Under the pieces are notes generated by a model. It was not told where the DNA came from. It searched no databases and saw nothing but the letters and a program-made list of their open reading frames with translations. DNA of 64,000 bases from Flaviaesturariibacter aridisoli. GTDB taxonomy: Bacteria > Bacteroidota > Bacteroidia > Chitinophagales > Chitinophagaceae. The translations under genes and the position numbers were made by a program. The DNA is taken from NCBI RefSeq assembly GCF_004343705.1, contig NZ_SKFH01000006.1, forward strand, positions 62,001-126,000. Reading direction: 5' to 3'. Below are positions 25,735-33,570 of the stretch, one piece after another. Numbering within the stretch: the stretch's first letter is position 1; every line of letters begins with the position of its first letter.

Positions 25735-26310
25735 TTATCGCCTGGCAGCCACGGACATCCATTCGGAAGAGCGGGGCACCAGGATATTTTTCTTTTTTAA
25801 AATGTCTTCCAGCATCGCCTTGGCCCGGGTATACTGACTTCGGCTGGTGCTTTCTTCAATGTCGAGCATGTCGGAGATCTCGCGGTGCGAGAAACCTTCG
25901 AGCGCAAAGAGGTTCAGCACCGTACGGTAACCGATCGGCAGCAGGCGGATGCATTCCACCACCTCTTTGGCCTGCATGATGGAGGGGATCGCGTCCTCGC
26001 GCACCTGCAGGGTATTGGCATGGATCAGGTCCACGCTCTCATTGAATTTCTTGTTTTTCTTGAGGATGTTGATGCAGGTATGCACCATAATACGCCGGAT
26101 CCAGCCTTCCAGCGAACCGCGGTTCTCAAAGCTGCGGATCTGCGAAAAGACCTTGATGAATCCTTCCTGCAGCATATCCTCGGCATCCTCCCGGTTATGG
26201 GCATAACGGTAGCACACGCCGAGCATTTTGGAGCTGAACCGGAGGTACAGTTCCTTCTGCGCCGAAGCGTTGTTTTTTAAACATCCGTGTAAGAGGTCTT
26301 CCTCGGTCAT
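25735..26310 (-). CDS. ECF-type RNA polymerase sigma factor
   Basis: A 191-residue sigma-70 family member with only regions 2 and 4. Region 2: L-Y-L-R-F-S-S-K-M-L-G-V-C-Y-R-Y and D-A-E-D-M-L-Q-E-G-F-I-K-V-F (about 22-60). Region 4: L-P-I-G-Y-R-T-V-L-N-L-F-A-L-E-G-F-S-H-R-E-I and the recognition helix S-T-S-R-S-Q-Y-T-R-A-K (about 125-170). It directs RNA polymerase to a specialised promoter set, probably controlled by the protein encoded 23 bp downstream. The promoter region contains heptamer repeats. The regulon cannot be read here. Confidence 0.92.
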   Translation of the reverse strand: MTEEDLLHGCLKNNASAQKELYLRFSSKMLGVCYRYAHNREDAEDMLQEGFIKVFSQIRSFENRGSLEGWIRRIMVHTCINILKKNKKFNESVDLIHANTLQVREDAIPSIMQAKEVVECIRLLPIGYRTVLNLFALEGFSHREISDMLDIEESTSRSQYTRAKAMLEDILKKKNILVPRSSEWMSVAARR

Positions 26311-26376
26311 AAGCTTCCGTGTGGTGTGCCTGTAAGTTAGACAATTGCCGTCGGGAAATGCTGCATGGGGCGAAAA

Positions 26377-26541
26377 AAATCGTGAGGCGTGAGGCGTGAG
26401 GCGTCAGACGTGAGCCCGCAATGCGCGGCGACGAAGAACGGATGCCGCAGGCATCCGTTCTTTCTTGGAGACTCCTCACGCCTCACGCCTCACGCCTCAC
26501 GGCTGACGCCTCACGCCTCACGCCTCACGCCCTCACGCCCT
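26377..26541. repeat. TCACGCC heptamer array around a perfect hairpin
   Basis: The left arm (26380-26411) is GTGAGGC repeated with two variants. The right arm (26469-26540) is about ten TCACGCC units. Between them the hairpin AAGAACGGATGCC-GCA-GGCATCCGTTCTT (26434-26462) has a perfect 13-bp stem. The stop codon of the haem-binding protein gene is supplied by the last heptamer. Confidence 0.85.
26434..26462. terminator. Hairpin, probable terminator
   Basis: Perfect 13-bp stem with a 3-base loop and flanking T/A tracts, downstream of the minus-strand haem-binding protein gene. Near-identical to the hairpins at 4861 and 33747. Confidence 0.55.
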
Positions 26542-27014
26542 CAGTCCGTATCGGGCTTCGTGCTGTCGGCAGCCAGGCGCTGCACATCGTGGGCCCAGGC
26601 AATGAGCGTGCTGCGTTCCTGGGCGGTCAGCACGGCGTCCTTGTGGATCCAGGTATAGGAATCCAGCGGCATCTCGCCCTTTTCCACCTGCTCGGCCGCT
26701 TCCTTCATTTTCTTGGACTGCCGGCGGTGGGTGTAGCCGGCAAACTCGTCGAAGTTGAGCCCGCGTTTGCCTTCGTTCACGTGGCGCTCGAGCCACCAGC
26801 CCACGGGCTGGATGTTGCTGTACCAAGGGTAGCGGGTGTTGTTGGAATGGCAGTCGTAGCAGGCCTTTTCCAGGATGCCCTGCACCGGTGCGGGCACAGG
26901 GTAGGCGCGCCCGATACTGGCGGTTTGCGTTCCGGGGTGCAGGTTCCGCTCCGGCCTGATGAATTGAATGATGACCAGAATGGCGGCGATGATCAGTAAA
27001 ATACGTTTACCCAT
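26541..27014 (-). CDS. Haem-binding domain protein (single CxxCH)
   Basis: A 157-residue protein with one N-terminal membrane helix (about 4-19) and one cytochrome-c-type haem site, C-Y-D-C-H at 52-56. W-Y-S-N-I-Q-P-V-G-W-W-L follows, a pattern I associate with the Haem_bd family of Bacteroidota. It should be a membrane-anchored periplasmic haem protein; possible redox or sensing roles are inference. It diverges from nothing obvious: gpmI ends 59 bp away on the same strand and transcribes toward it. Confidence 0.85.
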   Translation of the reverse strand: MGKRILLIIAAILVIIQFIRPERNLHPGTQTASIGRAYPVPAPVQGILEKACYDCHSNNTRYPWYSNIQPVGWWLERHVNEGKRGLNFDEFAGYTHRRQSKKMKEAAEQVEKGEMPLDSYTWIHKDAVLTAQERSTLIAWAHDVQRLAADSTKPDTD

Positions 27015-27073
27015 GATGGTGAATTTACAGCACTAAAGTTCCTGCACAGTTGCAAAAGCACTCCTGATTTTAC

Positions 27074-28603
27074 TCAGGCCGGGTCGATGAGCAATTGACC
27101 GGTCATTTCGGCGGGCACCGGCAATCCCATCATGCTCAGGATGGTGGGGGCGATGTCGCCGAGCTTGCCTGGCCGCAGCGTTCCCTTCCAGTCTTTGTCG
27201 ATCACGAAGAGGGGCACCGGGTTGGTGGTATGGGCCGTATTGGGCGAGCCGTCGGCGTTGATCATATAGTCGGAGTTGCCGTGGTCGGCAGTGAGAAACA
27301 CGGTATAGCCGTTGGCCAGCGCCGTAGTAACCACGCGGGCCACGCAGCTGTCGACGGTTTCCACGGCGCGGATCACCGCTTCCCAGACGCCGGTATGGCC
27401 AACCATGTCGGCATTGGCGAAGTTGAGGCACACGAAGGAAGCCTCCCCGCGCGCCAGCTCGGCAACGATGGCATCGGTGATGGGCACGGCGCTCATTTCG
27501 GGCTGCAGGTCATAGGTGGCCACCTTGGGCGACGGCACCATGATCCGCTGCTCGCCTTCGAAGGGCTGCTCGCGGCCGCCGCTGAAGAAGAAAGTGACGT
27601 GCGGGTATTTTTCGGTCTCGGCAATGCGGATCTGCTTCAGGCCGGCGGCGCTGATCACCTCGCCGATCGTGTTGTTGAGGTTGTCGTTGTGAAAGAGCAC
27701 CTGCACGCCCTGGAAGGTGGCGTCGTACTCGGTCATCGTTGCATAATGAAGCTTCAGCGGGTGCATACCGTAGGTGGGAAATTCGGTCTGCGTCAGCGCG
27801 CGGGTGATCTCGCGGCAACGGTCGGTGCGGAAGTTGAAGCAAAGAACGGCATCGCCTTCTTTGATCGTCGCCACCGGCGCCCCGTTGCGCAGGATGGCCG
27901 TGGGGAGGATGAACTCGTCGGTGACGTTGTTCTGGTAGGATGCGGTGATCGCCTCGAGGGCGGAATGGGCGCTTTCGCCCCGCCCGTGCACGAGTACGTC
28001 ATACGCCTTTTGCACACGCTCCCAGCGGTTGTCGCGGTCCATGGCGTAGTAGCGGCCGCTCACGGTGGCGATGGTGCCCACAGAGCCCGCCGCATGTTCT
28101 TCGATCTCTTTAATATAGTTGTAGCCGCCTTTCGGGTCGGTGTCGCGGCCGTCGGTAAAGGCGTGGATGTACACCTCGCGGAGCCCCTGTTCCCGGCAGA
28201 TATCCAGCAGCGCCATCAGGTGGCGGCTGTGGGAGTGTACGCCGCCGTCGCTCACGAGGCCCATCAGGTGCAGCGGCTTGCCGTTGCTGCGGGCATAGCT
28301 GATCAGGGCGAGAAGGGTTTCGTTGCGGGCCAGCTCGCCGTCGCGCACGGCCACGTTGATGCGTTGCAGCTCCTGGTATACGATGCGGCCGGCGCCGAGG
28401 TTCAGGTGACCCACCTCGGAGTTGCCCATCTGGCCTTCGGGCAGGCCCACGGGCTCGCCGCAGGTAACGAGGGTCGTGTGCGGGTATTGGCTGTACAGCG
28501 AATCGACAAAGGGCGTGTTGGCGGCCTGGATGGCGTCGGCGCTTTCGACCTGGCCGAGGCCCCAGCCGTCCATGATCACGAGGGCTACTTTATGTTGCGG
28601 CAT
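27074..28603 (-). CDS. gpmI: 2,3-bisphosphoglycerate-independent phosphoglycerate mutase
   Basis: A 509-residue metal-dependent enzyme that interconverts 3- and 2-phosphoglycerate in glycolysis/gluconeogenesis. The N-terminus V-A-L-V-I-M-D-G-W-G holds the first metal aspartate. M-G-N-S-E-V-G-H-L-N-L-G-A-G contains the serine that is transiently phosphorylated (near 61). The insertion domain has H-S-H-S-R-H-L. The C-terminal T-A-D-H-G-N-S-D-Y-M provides further metal ligands. Length is exactly as expected (505-515). A perfect -7 box lies on its strand just upstream. Confidence 0.96.
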   Translation of the reverse strand: MPQHKVALVIMDGWGLGQVESADAIQAANTPFVDSLYSQYPHTTLVTCGEPVGLPEGQMGNSEVGHLNLGAGRIVYQELQRINVAVRDGELARNETLLALISYARSNGKPLHLMGLVSDGGVHSHSRHLMALLDICREQGLREVYIHAFTDGRDTDPKGGYNYIKEIEEHAAGSVGTIATVSGRYYAMDRDNRWERVQKAYDVLVHGRGESAHSALEAITASYQNNVTDEFILPTAILRNGAPVATIKEGDAVLCFNFRTDRCREITRALTQTEFPTYGMHPLKLHYATMTEYDATFQGVQVLFHNDNLNNTIGEVISAAGLKQIRIAETEKYPHVTFFFSGGREQPFEGEQRIMVPSPKVATYDLQPEMSAVPITDAIVAELARGEASFVCLNFANADMVGHTGVWEAVIRAVETVDSCVARVVTTALANGYTVFLTADHGNSDYMINADGSPNTAHTTNPVPLFVIDKDWKGTLRPGKLGDIAPTILSMMGLPVPAEMTGQLLIDPA

Positions 28604-28625
28604 AGATTTCTTTTTCCGTAAGGCG

Positions 28626-28633
28626 CAAAGCTA
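28626..28633 (-). promoter_or_regulatory. -7 promoter box for gpmI
   Basis: The minus strand reads TAGCTTTG (perfect TAnnTTTG), 22 bp before the gpmI ATG. Confidence 0.5.
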
Positions 28634-28728
28634 CCAAATCGCAAAGGTTTTGTTTATTTTAGTCCCTCAAAGCCCATCCCATCCAACTGGCACCATTTTA
28701 GCCAAGAGGCGGGCGAAAACCATCCACT

Positions 28729-29106
28729 ATGAAAAAACTATTACTCTTTAGTCTTGCGTTGGTGGCGCTCTTTTCCTTCCGGGTCCTGAGCGGCCTGGAC
28801 GATGTGATCGGCGCCCTGCGCAGCGGCAACGCCACCGAGCTGGCCCGCTACATCGACGACAACGTGGAGATCTCGCTGCCCGACAAGGCCGACCGCTACA
28901 GCCGCTCGCAGGCCACCATGGTGCTGCAGGACTTCTTCGCCAACAACGGCGTGAAGAGCTTCGAGCTGAAGCACAAGGGCGACAATGGTGGCAACCAGTT
29001 CTGCATCGGCACCCTGCTGACGCGCTCGGGTTCGTACCGCACCACGGTGTACCTCTCCAGCCGCAACGGAAAGCAACTCGTTCGCGAGATCCGCTTCCAG
29101 CAATAG
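28729..29106 (+). CDS. DUF4783 periplasmic protein
   Basis: A 125-residue secreted protein: signal peptide L-L-L-F-S-L-A-L-V-A-L-F-S-F, then a compact NTF2-like/SnoaL-type alpha-beta domain. Typical features are L-R-S-G-N-A-T-E-L-A-R-Y-I-D-D-N-V-E-I and D-F-F-A-N-N-G-V-K-S-F. This is the Bacteroidota family I know as DUF4783, of unknown function and often encoded near nadC. Here nadC lies 703 bp downstream, beyond a repeat-rich gap. Confidence 0.75.
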   Translation: MKKLLLFSLALVALFSFRVLSGLDDVIGALRSGNATELARYIDDNVEISLPDKADRYSRSQATMVLQDFFANNGVKSFELKHKGDNGGNQFCIGTLLTRSGSYRTTVYLSSRNGKQLVREIRFQQ

Positions 29107-29297
29107 CCCCACCCCGGCCCTCCCCGAAGGGGAGGGAGAATAGATCCACCCCAAAAAGACAGACCACCATCCATCCCGGCCCCGAAAGGGGCCTTTTTCG
29201 TGGCCCCACCCCTAACCCTCTTGCCCCAAGGGAGGGGGGATGAGTTGTGTACCTTTTAAAAACAGGCGCTCTTGTGTTTCTATAAGCCGCTTTTTCT
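29107..29297. repeat. CCCTCCCC/GGGGAGGG repeats and hairpin
   Basis: Two G/C-rich inverted segments occur (CCCTCCCCGAAGGGGAGGG at about 29120-29138; CCCCTAACCC with GGGAGGGGGG near 29210-29240), separated by the hairpin GGCCCC-GAAA-GGGGCC-TTTTT (29178-29198). Similar segments recur at 31395-31430. I see no coding potential. Confidence 0.6.
29178..29198 (+). terminator. Terminator downstream of DUF4783 gene
   Basis: Six-bp GC stem with GAAA tetraloop and T5 tail. Confidence 0.65.
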
Positions 29298-29570
29298 CTT
29301 GTAAGGCTTACAAACCCGGTTGTAAGAAATGACAACCCACTTTGTACGCTTCACAAACCCGGTTTCTCAATTGGAAATCCACTTTGTACGGCTTACAAAC
29401 CCGGTCGGCAGTTTCGACAATGAACTTTGTACGTTTTACAAACCCGATCGCAGAATCGACAATCCACTTTGTACGCCTTACAAACCTGATTGTTTGTTTT
29501 GACAACCCACTTTGTAAGACGTACAAACCCTATTGTGAAAAATGAAAACCCGGTTTGTATTGTTTACAAA
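29298..29570. repeat. Seven TTTGTA-N5-TACAAA dyads at 42-43 bp spacing
   Basis: Dyads start at 29298, 29341, 29383, 29426, 29468, 29511 and 29554, with spacings of 43, 42, 43, 42, 43 and 43. Five match TTTGTA-N5-TACAAA perfectly; the first two each have one change. The spacers of about 26 bp begin CCCGGT and end CAAYCCAC around a variable centre of about 8-10 bp. In some spacers the variable flanks still form an inner inverted repeat (GGTTGT/ACAACC in the first). The period is not a multiple of three, and frames crossing it lack protein character. The array could be a multi-operator or a structured RNA; neither is shown. Confidence 0.9.
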
Positions 29571-29809
29571 GCCTTCCGCAAAAAAAAAGCGCTGAAAGGC
29601 CCCTTTTTCGTGAATGGCTAGACCGGCAAGCAGAGAGAAAGTACGCAGATTCTTATGATGATTGAGATTGGCGCATGGTCCAACAAGCTCACCTTGACAA
29701 TTGTCAGCCTGAGCGTAGCTGAAGGTTGCGCCCATCTAAAAATTTGCGCGCTCACGCTTCACGGCTCACGCCTCACGACTTCCGGCACGCTATTGTTTAC
29801 CTTCGCTGC
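29571..29809. other. Gene-free leader upstream of nadC
   Basis: No coding frame. It contains the inverted near-copy of the dispersed AAGAATCTGCGT repeat (29646-29680), a TCAGCCTGAGCGTAGCTGAA segment of a kind common between Bacteroidota genes (29705-29724), and a short TCACGCT heptamer tract (29751-29779) immediately upstream of nadC. Confidence 0.55.
29751..29779. repeat. Short TCACGCC-type heptamer tract
   Basis: Four units (CTCACGCT, TCACGGC, TCACGCC, TCACGAC) 31 bp before the nadC ATG. Confidence 0.7.
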
Positions 29810-30673
29810 ATGATCCCTGACTTCGACAACCAGTTGTACAAGCTGATCGATAACGCCCTGCAGGAAGACGTCGGCGATGGCGACCACTCCACCCTGTGCT
29901 GTATTCCCGCCGACGCAAAGGGAAAGGCCGTGCTCAAGATCAAGCAGGAAGGCATCCTGGCCGGGCTCGACGTAGCCGAAAAGATCTTCCGCCACCAGTA
30001 TCCCGCCGCAGTGTTTACCCGCTTCAAGGCCGACGGCGATGCGATGACGGTGGGGGAGAAGGCCTTCGAGGTGGACGCGCCTGTGCATACCATCCTGCAG
30101 TGCGAGCGCCTCGTGCTCAATTGCATGCAACGCATGAGCGGCATCGCTACCCTCACCCGTAGTTATACGGAACTGCTCGAAGGCTACCAGACGAAGCTGC
30201 TCGACACGCGCAAGACGACGCCCAACTTCCGCCTGCTCGAAAAGGAGGCCGTGCGCATCGGCGGCGGTGTCAACCATCGCTTTGGGCTCTTTGATATGAT
30301 CATGCTCAAAGACAACCACATCGATTATGCCGGCGGCATCGAGGCGGCCGTGGAGCGCGCCGCCGACTACGTTCAGCGCTACCGCCCCGACCTGAAGATC
30401 GAGGTGGAAACGCGCTCGCTCGACGATGTGCGCACCGTACTCCGCATCGGCGGCGGCAAAGTATTCCGCGTCATGCTCGACAACTTTACGCCGCAACTGG
30501 TGAAAGAGGCCGTTGACCTCATCGGCGGCACCTTCGAGACGGAAGCTTCCGGCGGCATCAACCGGGACACCATCCGCGACTATGCGGCCGCAGGCGTGGA
30601 CTATGTATCCGTGGGCGGGCTCATTCACCAGGCACAGAGCCTTGACCTGAGCTTGAAGGCAGTGGTCGTCTAG
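29810..30673 (+). CDS. nadC: Nicotinate-nucleotide pyrophosphorylase (carboxylating)
   Basis: A 287-residue enzyme that converts quinolinate and PRPP to nicotinate mononucleotide in NAD synthesis. Characteristic segments: E-D-V-G-D-G-D-H-S-T near 18; L-D-T-R-K-T-T-P-N-F-R near 130, whose Arg and Lys bind quinolinate/PRPP; K-D-N-H-I-D; E-V-E-T-R-S-L-D-D; and A-S-G-G-I-N-R-D-T-I. Length is typical (280-300). ATG 29810 is chosen because the conserved fold begins immediately and upstream sequence is repeat. Together with nadE near 35 kb, the window holds two NAD-pathway genes. Confidence 0.95.
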   Translation: MIPDFDNQLYKLIDNALQEDVGDGDHSTLCCIPADAKGKAVLKIKQEGILAGLDVAEKIFRHQYPAAVFTRFKADGDAMTVGEKAFEVDAPVHTILQCERLVLNCMQRMSGIATLTRSYTELLEGYQTKLLDTRKTTPNFRLLEKEAVRIGGGVNHRFGLFDMIMLKDNHIDYAGGIEAAVERAADYVQRYRPDLKIEVETRSLDDVRTVLRIGGGKVFRVMLDNFTPQLVKEAVDLIGGTFETEASGGINRDTIRDYAAAGVDYVSVGGLIHQAQSLDLSLKAVVV

Positions 30674-30714
30674 TTTGTGGTTTGGGGTTTGTCGTTTGTA
30701 GTTTAGTTTGCAGC
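30674..30714. repeat. TTTGTGG/TTTGTAG heptamer tract
   Basis: Units TTTGTGG, TTTGGGG, TTTGTCG, TTTGTAG, TTTAGTTTG run from the nadC stop codon to the next gene. Same family as the tracts at 6418-6526 and 39301-39331. Confidence 0.65.
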
Positions 30715-30718
30715 AGTC

Positions 30719-31063
30719 ATGAGCAAGAAGAAACCCGATAAAAGCGGCTTCGTGTACAGCACGGACCCGAATTTCCAGTTCCAGCCCGAGGAGGGCGGGG
30801 CTGCAGAAACGCTGCCGCCCGCCAGCCAGAAGCTGCGCGTGATGCTCGAAAAGCGCGGCGGCAAGCCCACCACGGTCGTCTTTGGCTTCGTGGGCACCCC
30901 GGCCGACCTCGAAGAGCTGGGTAAAAAACTCAAGGGTTTTTGCGGCACCGGCGGCTCCGTCAAAGACGGCGAAGCCCTGGTGCAGGGCGACCAGCGCGAA
31001 AAGGTGATCGGCTGGCTGCTGAAGAACGGTTATACCGGAACGAAAAAAAGCGGTGGCGGATGA
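30719..31063 (+). CDS. SUI1/eIF1-like translation factor (YciH family)
   Basis: A 114-residue protein with a disordered N-terminal third and a SUI1/eIF1 domain (about 38-110). The core shows L-R-V-M-L-E-K-R-G-G-K-P-T-T-V-V-F-G-F, L-K-G-F-C-G-T-G-G-S-V-K-D-G-E and V-I-G-W-L-L-K-N-G-Y. In bacteria YciH-type proteins are thought to act on initiation-codon fidelity or stress-time translation; here that is inferred from the family. The stop overlaps the start of the next gene (ATGA), indicating translational coupling. Confidence 0.88.
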   Translation: MSKKKPDKSGFVYSTDPNFQFQPEEGGAAETLPPASQKLRVMLEKRGGKPTTVVFGFVGTPADLEELGKKLKGFCGTGGSVKDGEALVQGDQREKVIGWLLKNGYTGTKKSGGG

Positions 31064-31278
31064 ACGAGCTCAAGCAAATGGCAATCACCCTGCTCTTCCT
31101 GGCCGTAGCGGCCATCGTTTTGCTGCAGGCGGCCCTGTCGCTGCGGCAGCTCGCCCACGGCTTTCGCCACGACGACGTGCGCAAGCAGCGCAATTCCGTT
31201 TACATGATCGCCCTTTGCTTCATGGCGCTGGTGCTCCTGTACCGGTTCTGGTTCTGGCTGATGTGGCAGATGGATTAG
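31060..31278 (+). CDS. Tiny two-helix membrane protein
   Basis: A 72-residue protein with two hydrophobic helices (about 6-28 and 46-66) joined by a basic loop (F-R-H-D-D-V-R-K-Q-R-N). It starts inside the stop codon of the SUI1 gene (ATGA overlap), so translation is probably coupled. No family is recognised. The hydrophobic pattern and GC-rich third positions support a real gene. A perfect bidirectional terminator follows at 31360. Confidence 0.65.
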   Translation: MNELKQMAITLLFLAVAAIVLLQAALSLRQLAHGFRHDDVRKQRNSVYMIALCFMALVLLYRFWFWLMWQMD

Positions 31279-31359
31279 CCCCCTGTCCCCCGAAGGGGGC
31301 ACTTAGGTTGAAGATTCCTTACTACGACAAGCTTACTTTAAATCATTGCTTCATTAAGC

Positions 31360-31396
31360 AAAAAGCCCGGATCGCAAAGCGATCCGGGCTTTTTTA
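31360..31396. terminator. Bidirectional terminator
   Basis: AAAAAGCCCGGATCGC and GCGATCCGGGCTTTTT pair perfectly across a 2-base loop. It separates the converging SUI1/membrane-protein pair and icd. Confidence 0.85.
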
Positions 31397-31437
31397 TTCC
31401 CCTTCCCCTCGGGAAGGGGCTAGGGGATGGGCCGGGC

Positions 31438-32889
31438 CTACTGGCCCTGTGCCAGGCTGTACGACTTCTTCCCGTCCCACATATTGAGCAGCTCGGTGGA
31501 GCAAATCTTGAAGTCGGCGGTGAGGCGCTTCAGGAGCTCCAGTATGTCGGTCTGGGTAACGGCCTCCTCGCCCACGCTTTCGAAACGACAAGTATACTGG
31601 TTGACGAGGTTGGTGTATACCGAGCCTTTGGGCCATACCTGCGTGCCGCGGTTGGAGATGGTCACGAGCTTGAACAGGTCGCCGGTGTGCTGGAGGCATT
31701 TGCGGGCCACCTCGTCGTGGTTCTCGGAGCTTTCGATGAAGACGTCGGCGCCGATGATCTTTTCCTCGCTGATCTCGCGGCTCACCATCATGGTGTTGTG
31801 CTCGAGGCGGCATACGGCGGCCGTTCCGGGCACGTTGGCCAGGCTGGGCTTCATGCCCTGCTCGGGCACGCGGCCGAAGTTGGCGATGATGGCTGCTGCA
31901 AACTCGGTGGTGTTGGCGGCCGGCTTGGAGCGGTCGCCGAAGTCGCCGGTGCGGATGCCCTGCTCGAGGGTATAGAGGAGCGCGTTTTCGATAACAGCGG
32001 CGTTTTCGCGGAAGCCGAGGTGACGCAGCATGGCCAGGCCCGACAGCAGCAGGGCCGTGGGGTTGGCGATGTTCTTCCCGGCGATGTCGGGGGCGGTGCC
32101 GTGCACGGCCTCGAAGATGGAGATGTGGTCGCCGATGTTGGCCGAAGGGGCAAAGCCGAGCCCGCCCACGAGACCGGCGCAGAGGTCGGAGATGATGTCG
32201 CCCTGGAGGTTGGTCATCACGATCACGTCGTACTGGTCGGGCTTCACCACGAGCTGCATGGCGAGGTCATCCACGATCTTGTCGTCGGCGTTGAGGTCGG
32301 GGTATTCCTTGGCTACCTCGTAGAAGCAGTCGAGAAAGAGGCCGTCGGTGAGCTTCATGATGTTGGCCTTGTGGCCGCAGGTGATGCGGCGGGCGCCCTT
32401 TTTCTGGGCCATGTCGAAGGCGTAGCGGATCACCTGCATCGAGCCGGGGCGGGTGATGAAGCGGCGGGAGAGGGCCACGTCGTGGGTGAGCATGTGCTCG
32501 ATGCCGCCGTAGGTGTCCTCGATGTTTTCGCGCACGATGGTGATGTCGATGGGGATGCCGGCCTTGGAGAAAACGGTGTCCACACCGTGCAGGGTCTGGA
32601 AGGTGCGTTTGTTGGCGTAGGTGTTCCAGGTCTTGCGGGCCGTCACGTTCACGCTCTTGACGCCTTTGCCCTTTGGTGTCTCCATGGGGCCTTTAAAGAG
32701 GATGCCGAGGCGTTCGATGGTGGCCTGCGCCTCGGGCGTCATGCCATTGGAGTACCCTTTATCGAAGACCCATTTACCCATTTCCACAGTTTCGTATTCC
32801 AGGTCCACTTTATTGGCGGCAAAGATGCTCAATACGGCGTCCATGATCTCCGGTCCGATCCCATCTCCTTTGGCTACAGCGATTTTCAT
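31438..32889 (-). CDS. icd: Isocitrate dehydrogenase, Thermus-type long form
   Basis: A 483-residue enzyme that oxidatively decarboxylates isocitrate to 2-oxoglutarate, probably with NADP. Family motifs: G-D-G-I-G-P-E-I at the N-terminus, the substrate region [21 protein letters not shown] near 118, the metal-binding N-L-Q-G-D-I-I-S-D, and [18 protein letters not shown]-terminal domain of about 140 residues beyond the normal end resembles the extension in Thermus thermophilus-type IDH. A minus-strand promoter box lies about 125 bp upstream, implying a leader of about 118 bases with a GC hairpin. Confidence 0.93.
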   Translation of the reverse strand: MKIAVAKGDGIGPEIMDAVLSIFAANKVDLEYETVEMGKWVFDKGYSNGMTPEAQATIERLGILFKGPMETPKGKGVKSVNVTARKTWNTYANKRTFQTLHGVDTVFSKAGIPIDITIVRENIEDTYGGIEHMLTHDVALSRRFITRPGSMQVIRYAFDMAQKKGARRITCGHKANIMKLTDGLFLDCFYEVAKEYPDLNADDKIVDDLAMQLVVKPDQYDVIVMTNLQGDIISDLCAGLVGGLGFAPSANIGDHISIFEAVHGTAPDIAGKNIANPTALLLSGLAMLRHLGFRENAAVIENALLYTLEQGIRTGDFGDRSKPAANTTEFAAAIIANFGRVPEQGMKPSLANVPGTAAVCRLEHNTMMVSREISEEKIIGADVFIESSENHDEVARKCLQHTGDLFKLVTISNRGTQVWPKGSVYTNLVNQYTCRFESVGEEAVTQTDILELLKRLTADFKICSTELLNMWDGKKSYSLAQGQ

Positions 32890-33014
32890 GATCTAAACTT
32901 TTGGTTTTTAACGGAAAAGGGCCCGGCAACGGCCCGCCCGGAGGGGCCGGGTGCCACCTGCCGCGCCTTTCGCGACGGCTTCTTTCCCCGTTGGTTGGGT
33001 ATATTTTGTGCCCG

Positions 33015-33022
33015 CAAAATTA
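33015..33022 (-). promoter_or_regulatory. -7 promoter box for icd
   Basis: The minus strand reads TAATTTTG. If used, the leader is about 118 bases and contains the CCCGGC...GCCGGG hairpin around 32929-32952. Confidence 0.4.
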
Positions 33023-33103
33023 GGAGTGGGGAATCTATTGTACGAAGGCCTTTTCCCGGAATTATTGGTACCGGGTTTGAATAAGTTAATTTAAACTTGT
33101 AGT

Positions 33104-33490
33104 ATGGTATCCAAAATATCAGAGGGGGTGAAAATCAGCGTGGAGACATTCTACCAACAAGACTATTCAAACCCGCTCCAATCGGAGTTCATGTTTGCCT
33201 ACCGCATCACCATCGAAAACAACAACTCGTTCCCGGTGAAGCTGCTCAGCCGTCACTGGTACATTTTCGACTCCGACGGTGAATACCGCGAGGTGGAAGG
33301 CGAAGGCGTGGTGGGCATGCAGCCCGTCATCAACGCCCACGATGAGTACCAGTACGTGAGCGGATGCAACCTCCACACCGAGATGGGCCGGATGCACGGC
33401 ACCTACCTGATGGAGAACCTGCACACGAAGCAGTTGTTTGAAGTGAACATCCCGGCGTTCGAGATGATCACCCCCTTCAAGTACAACTAA
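33104..33490 (+). CDS. apaG: ApaG-domain protein
   Basis: A 128-residue protein spanning one ApaG (DUF525) fold, an Ig/fibronectin-like beta sandwich. Characteristic segments: F-A-Y-R-I-T-I-E-N-N, V-K-L-L-S-R-H-W-Y-I-F-D-S-D-G, V-E-G-E-G-V-V-G-M-Q-P and G-R-M-H-G-T-Y-L-M. The family is named for an Escherichia coli gene linked to Co/Mg resistance, but its molecular role is not established. It stands alone between divergent icd and a repeat-rich gap. Confidence 0.92.
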   Translation: MVSKISEGVKISVETFYQQDYSNPLQSEFMFAYRITIENNNSFPVKLLSRHWYIFDSDGEYREVEGEGVVGMQPVINAHDEYQYVSGCNLHTEMGRMHGTYLMENLHTKQLFEVNIPAFEMITPFKYN

Positions 33491-33570
33491 GCTCCGGTTG
33501 CTGACACCTCCTTCCGACGGCCCGCCCACCGGAACGGATACCTGCAAAGTCGACGTTAACTATGGATACC

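Noticed and set aside
29342-29545. Small protein encoded by the 29298 array
   Set aside because: The period of 42-43 bp breaks the frame every unit, so the repeat is not under coding constraint.
29298-29570. CRISPR-like array
   Set aside because: The repeat unit is 42-43 bp overall with only about 8-10 variable bases, the conserved part is a dyad, and no cas gene is near.
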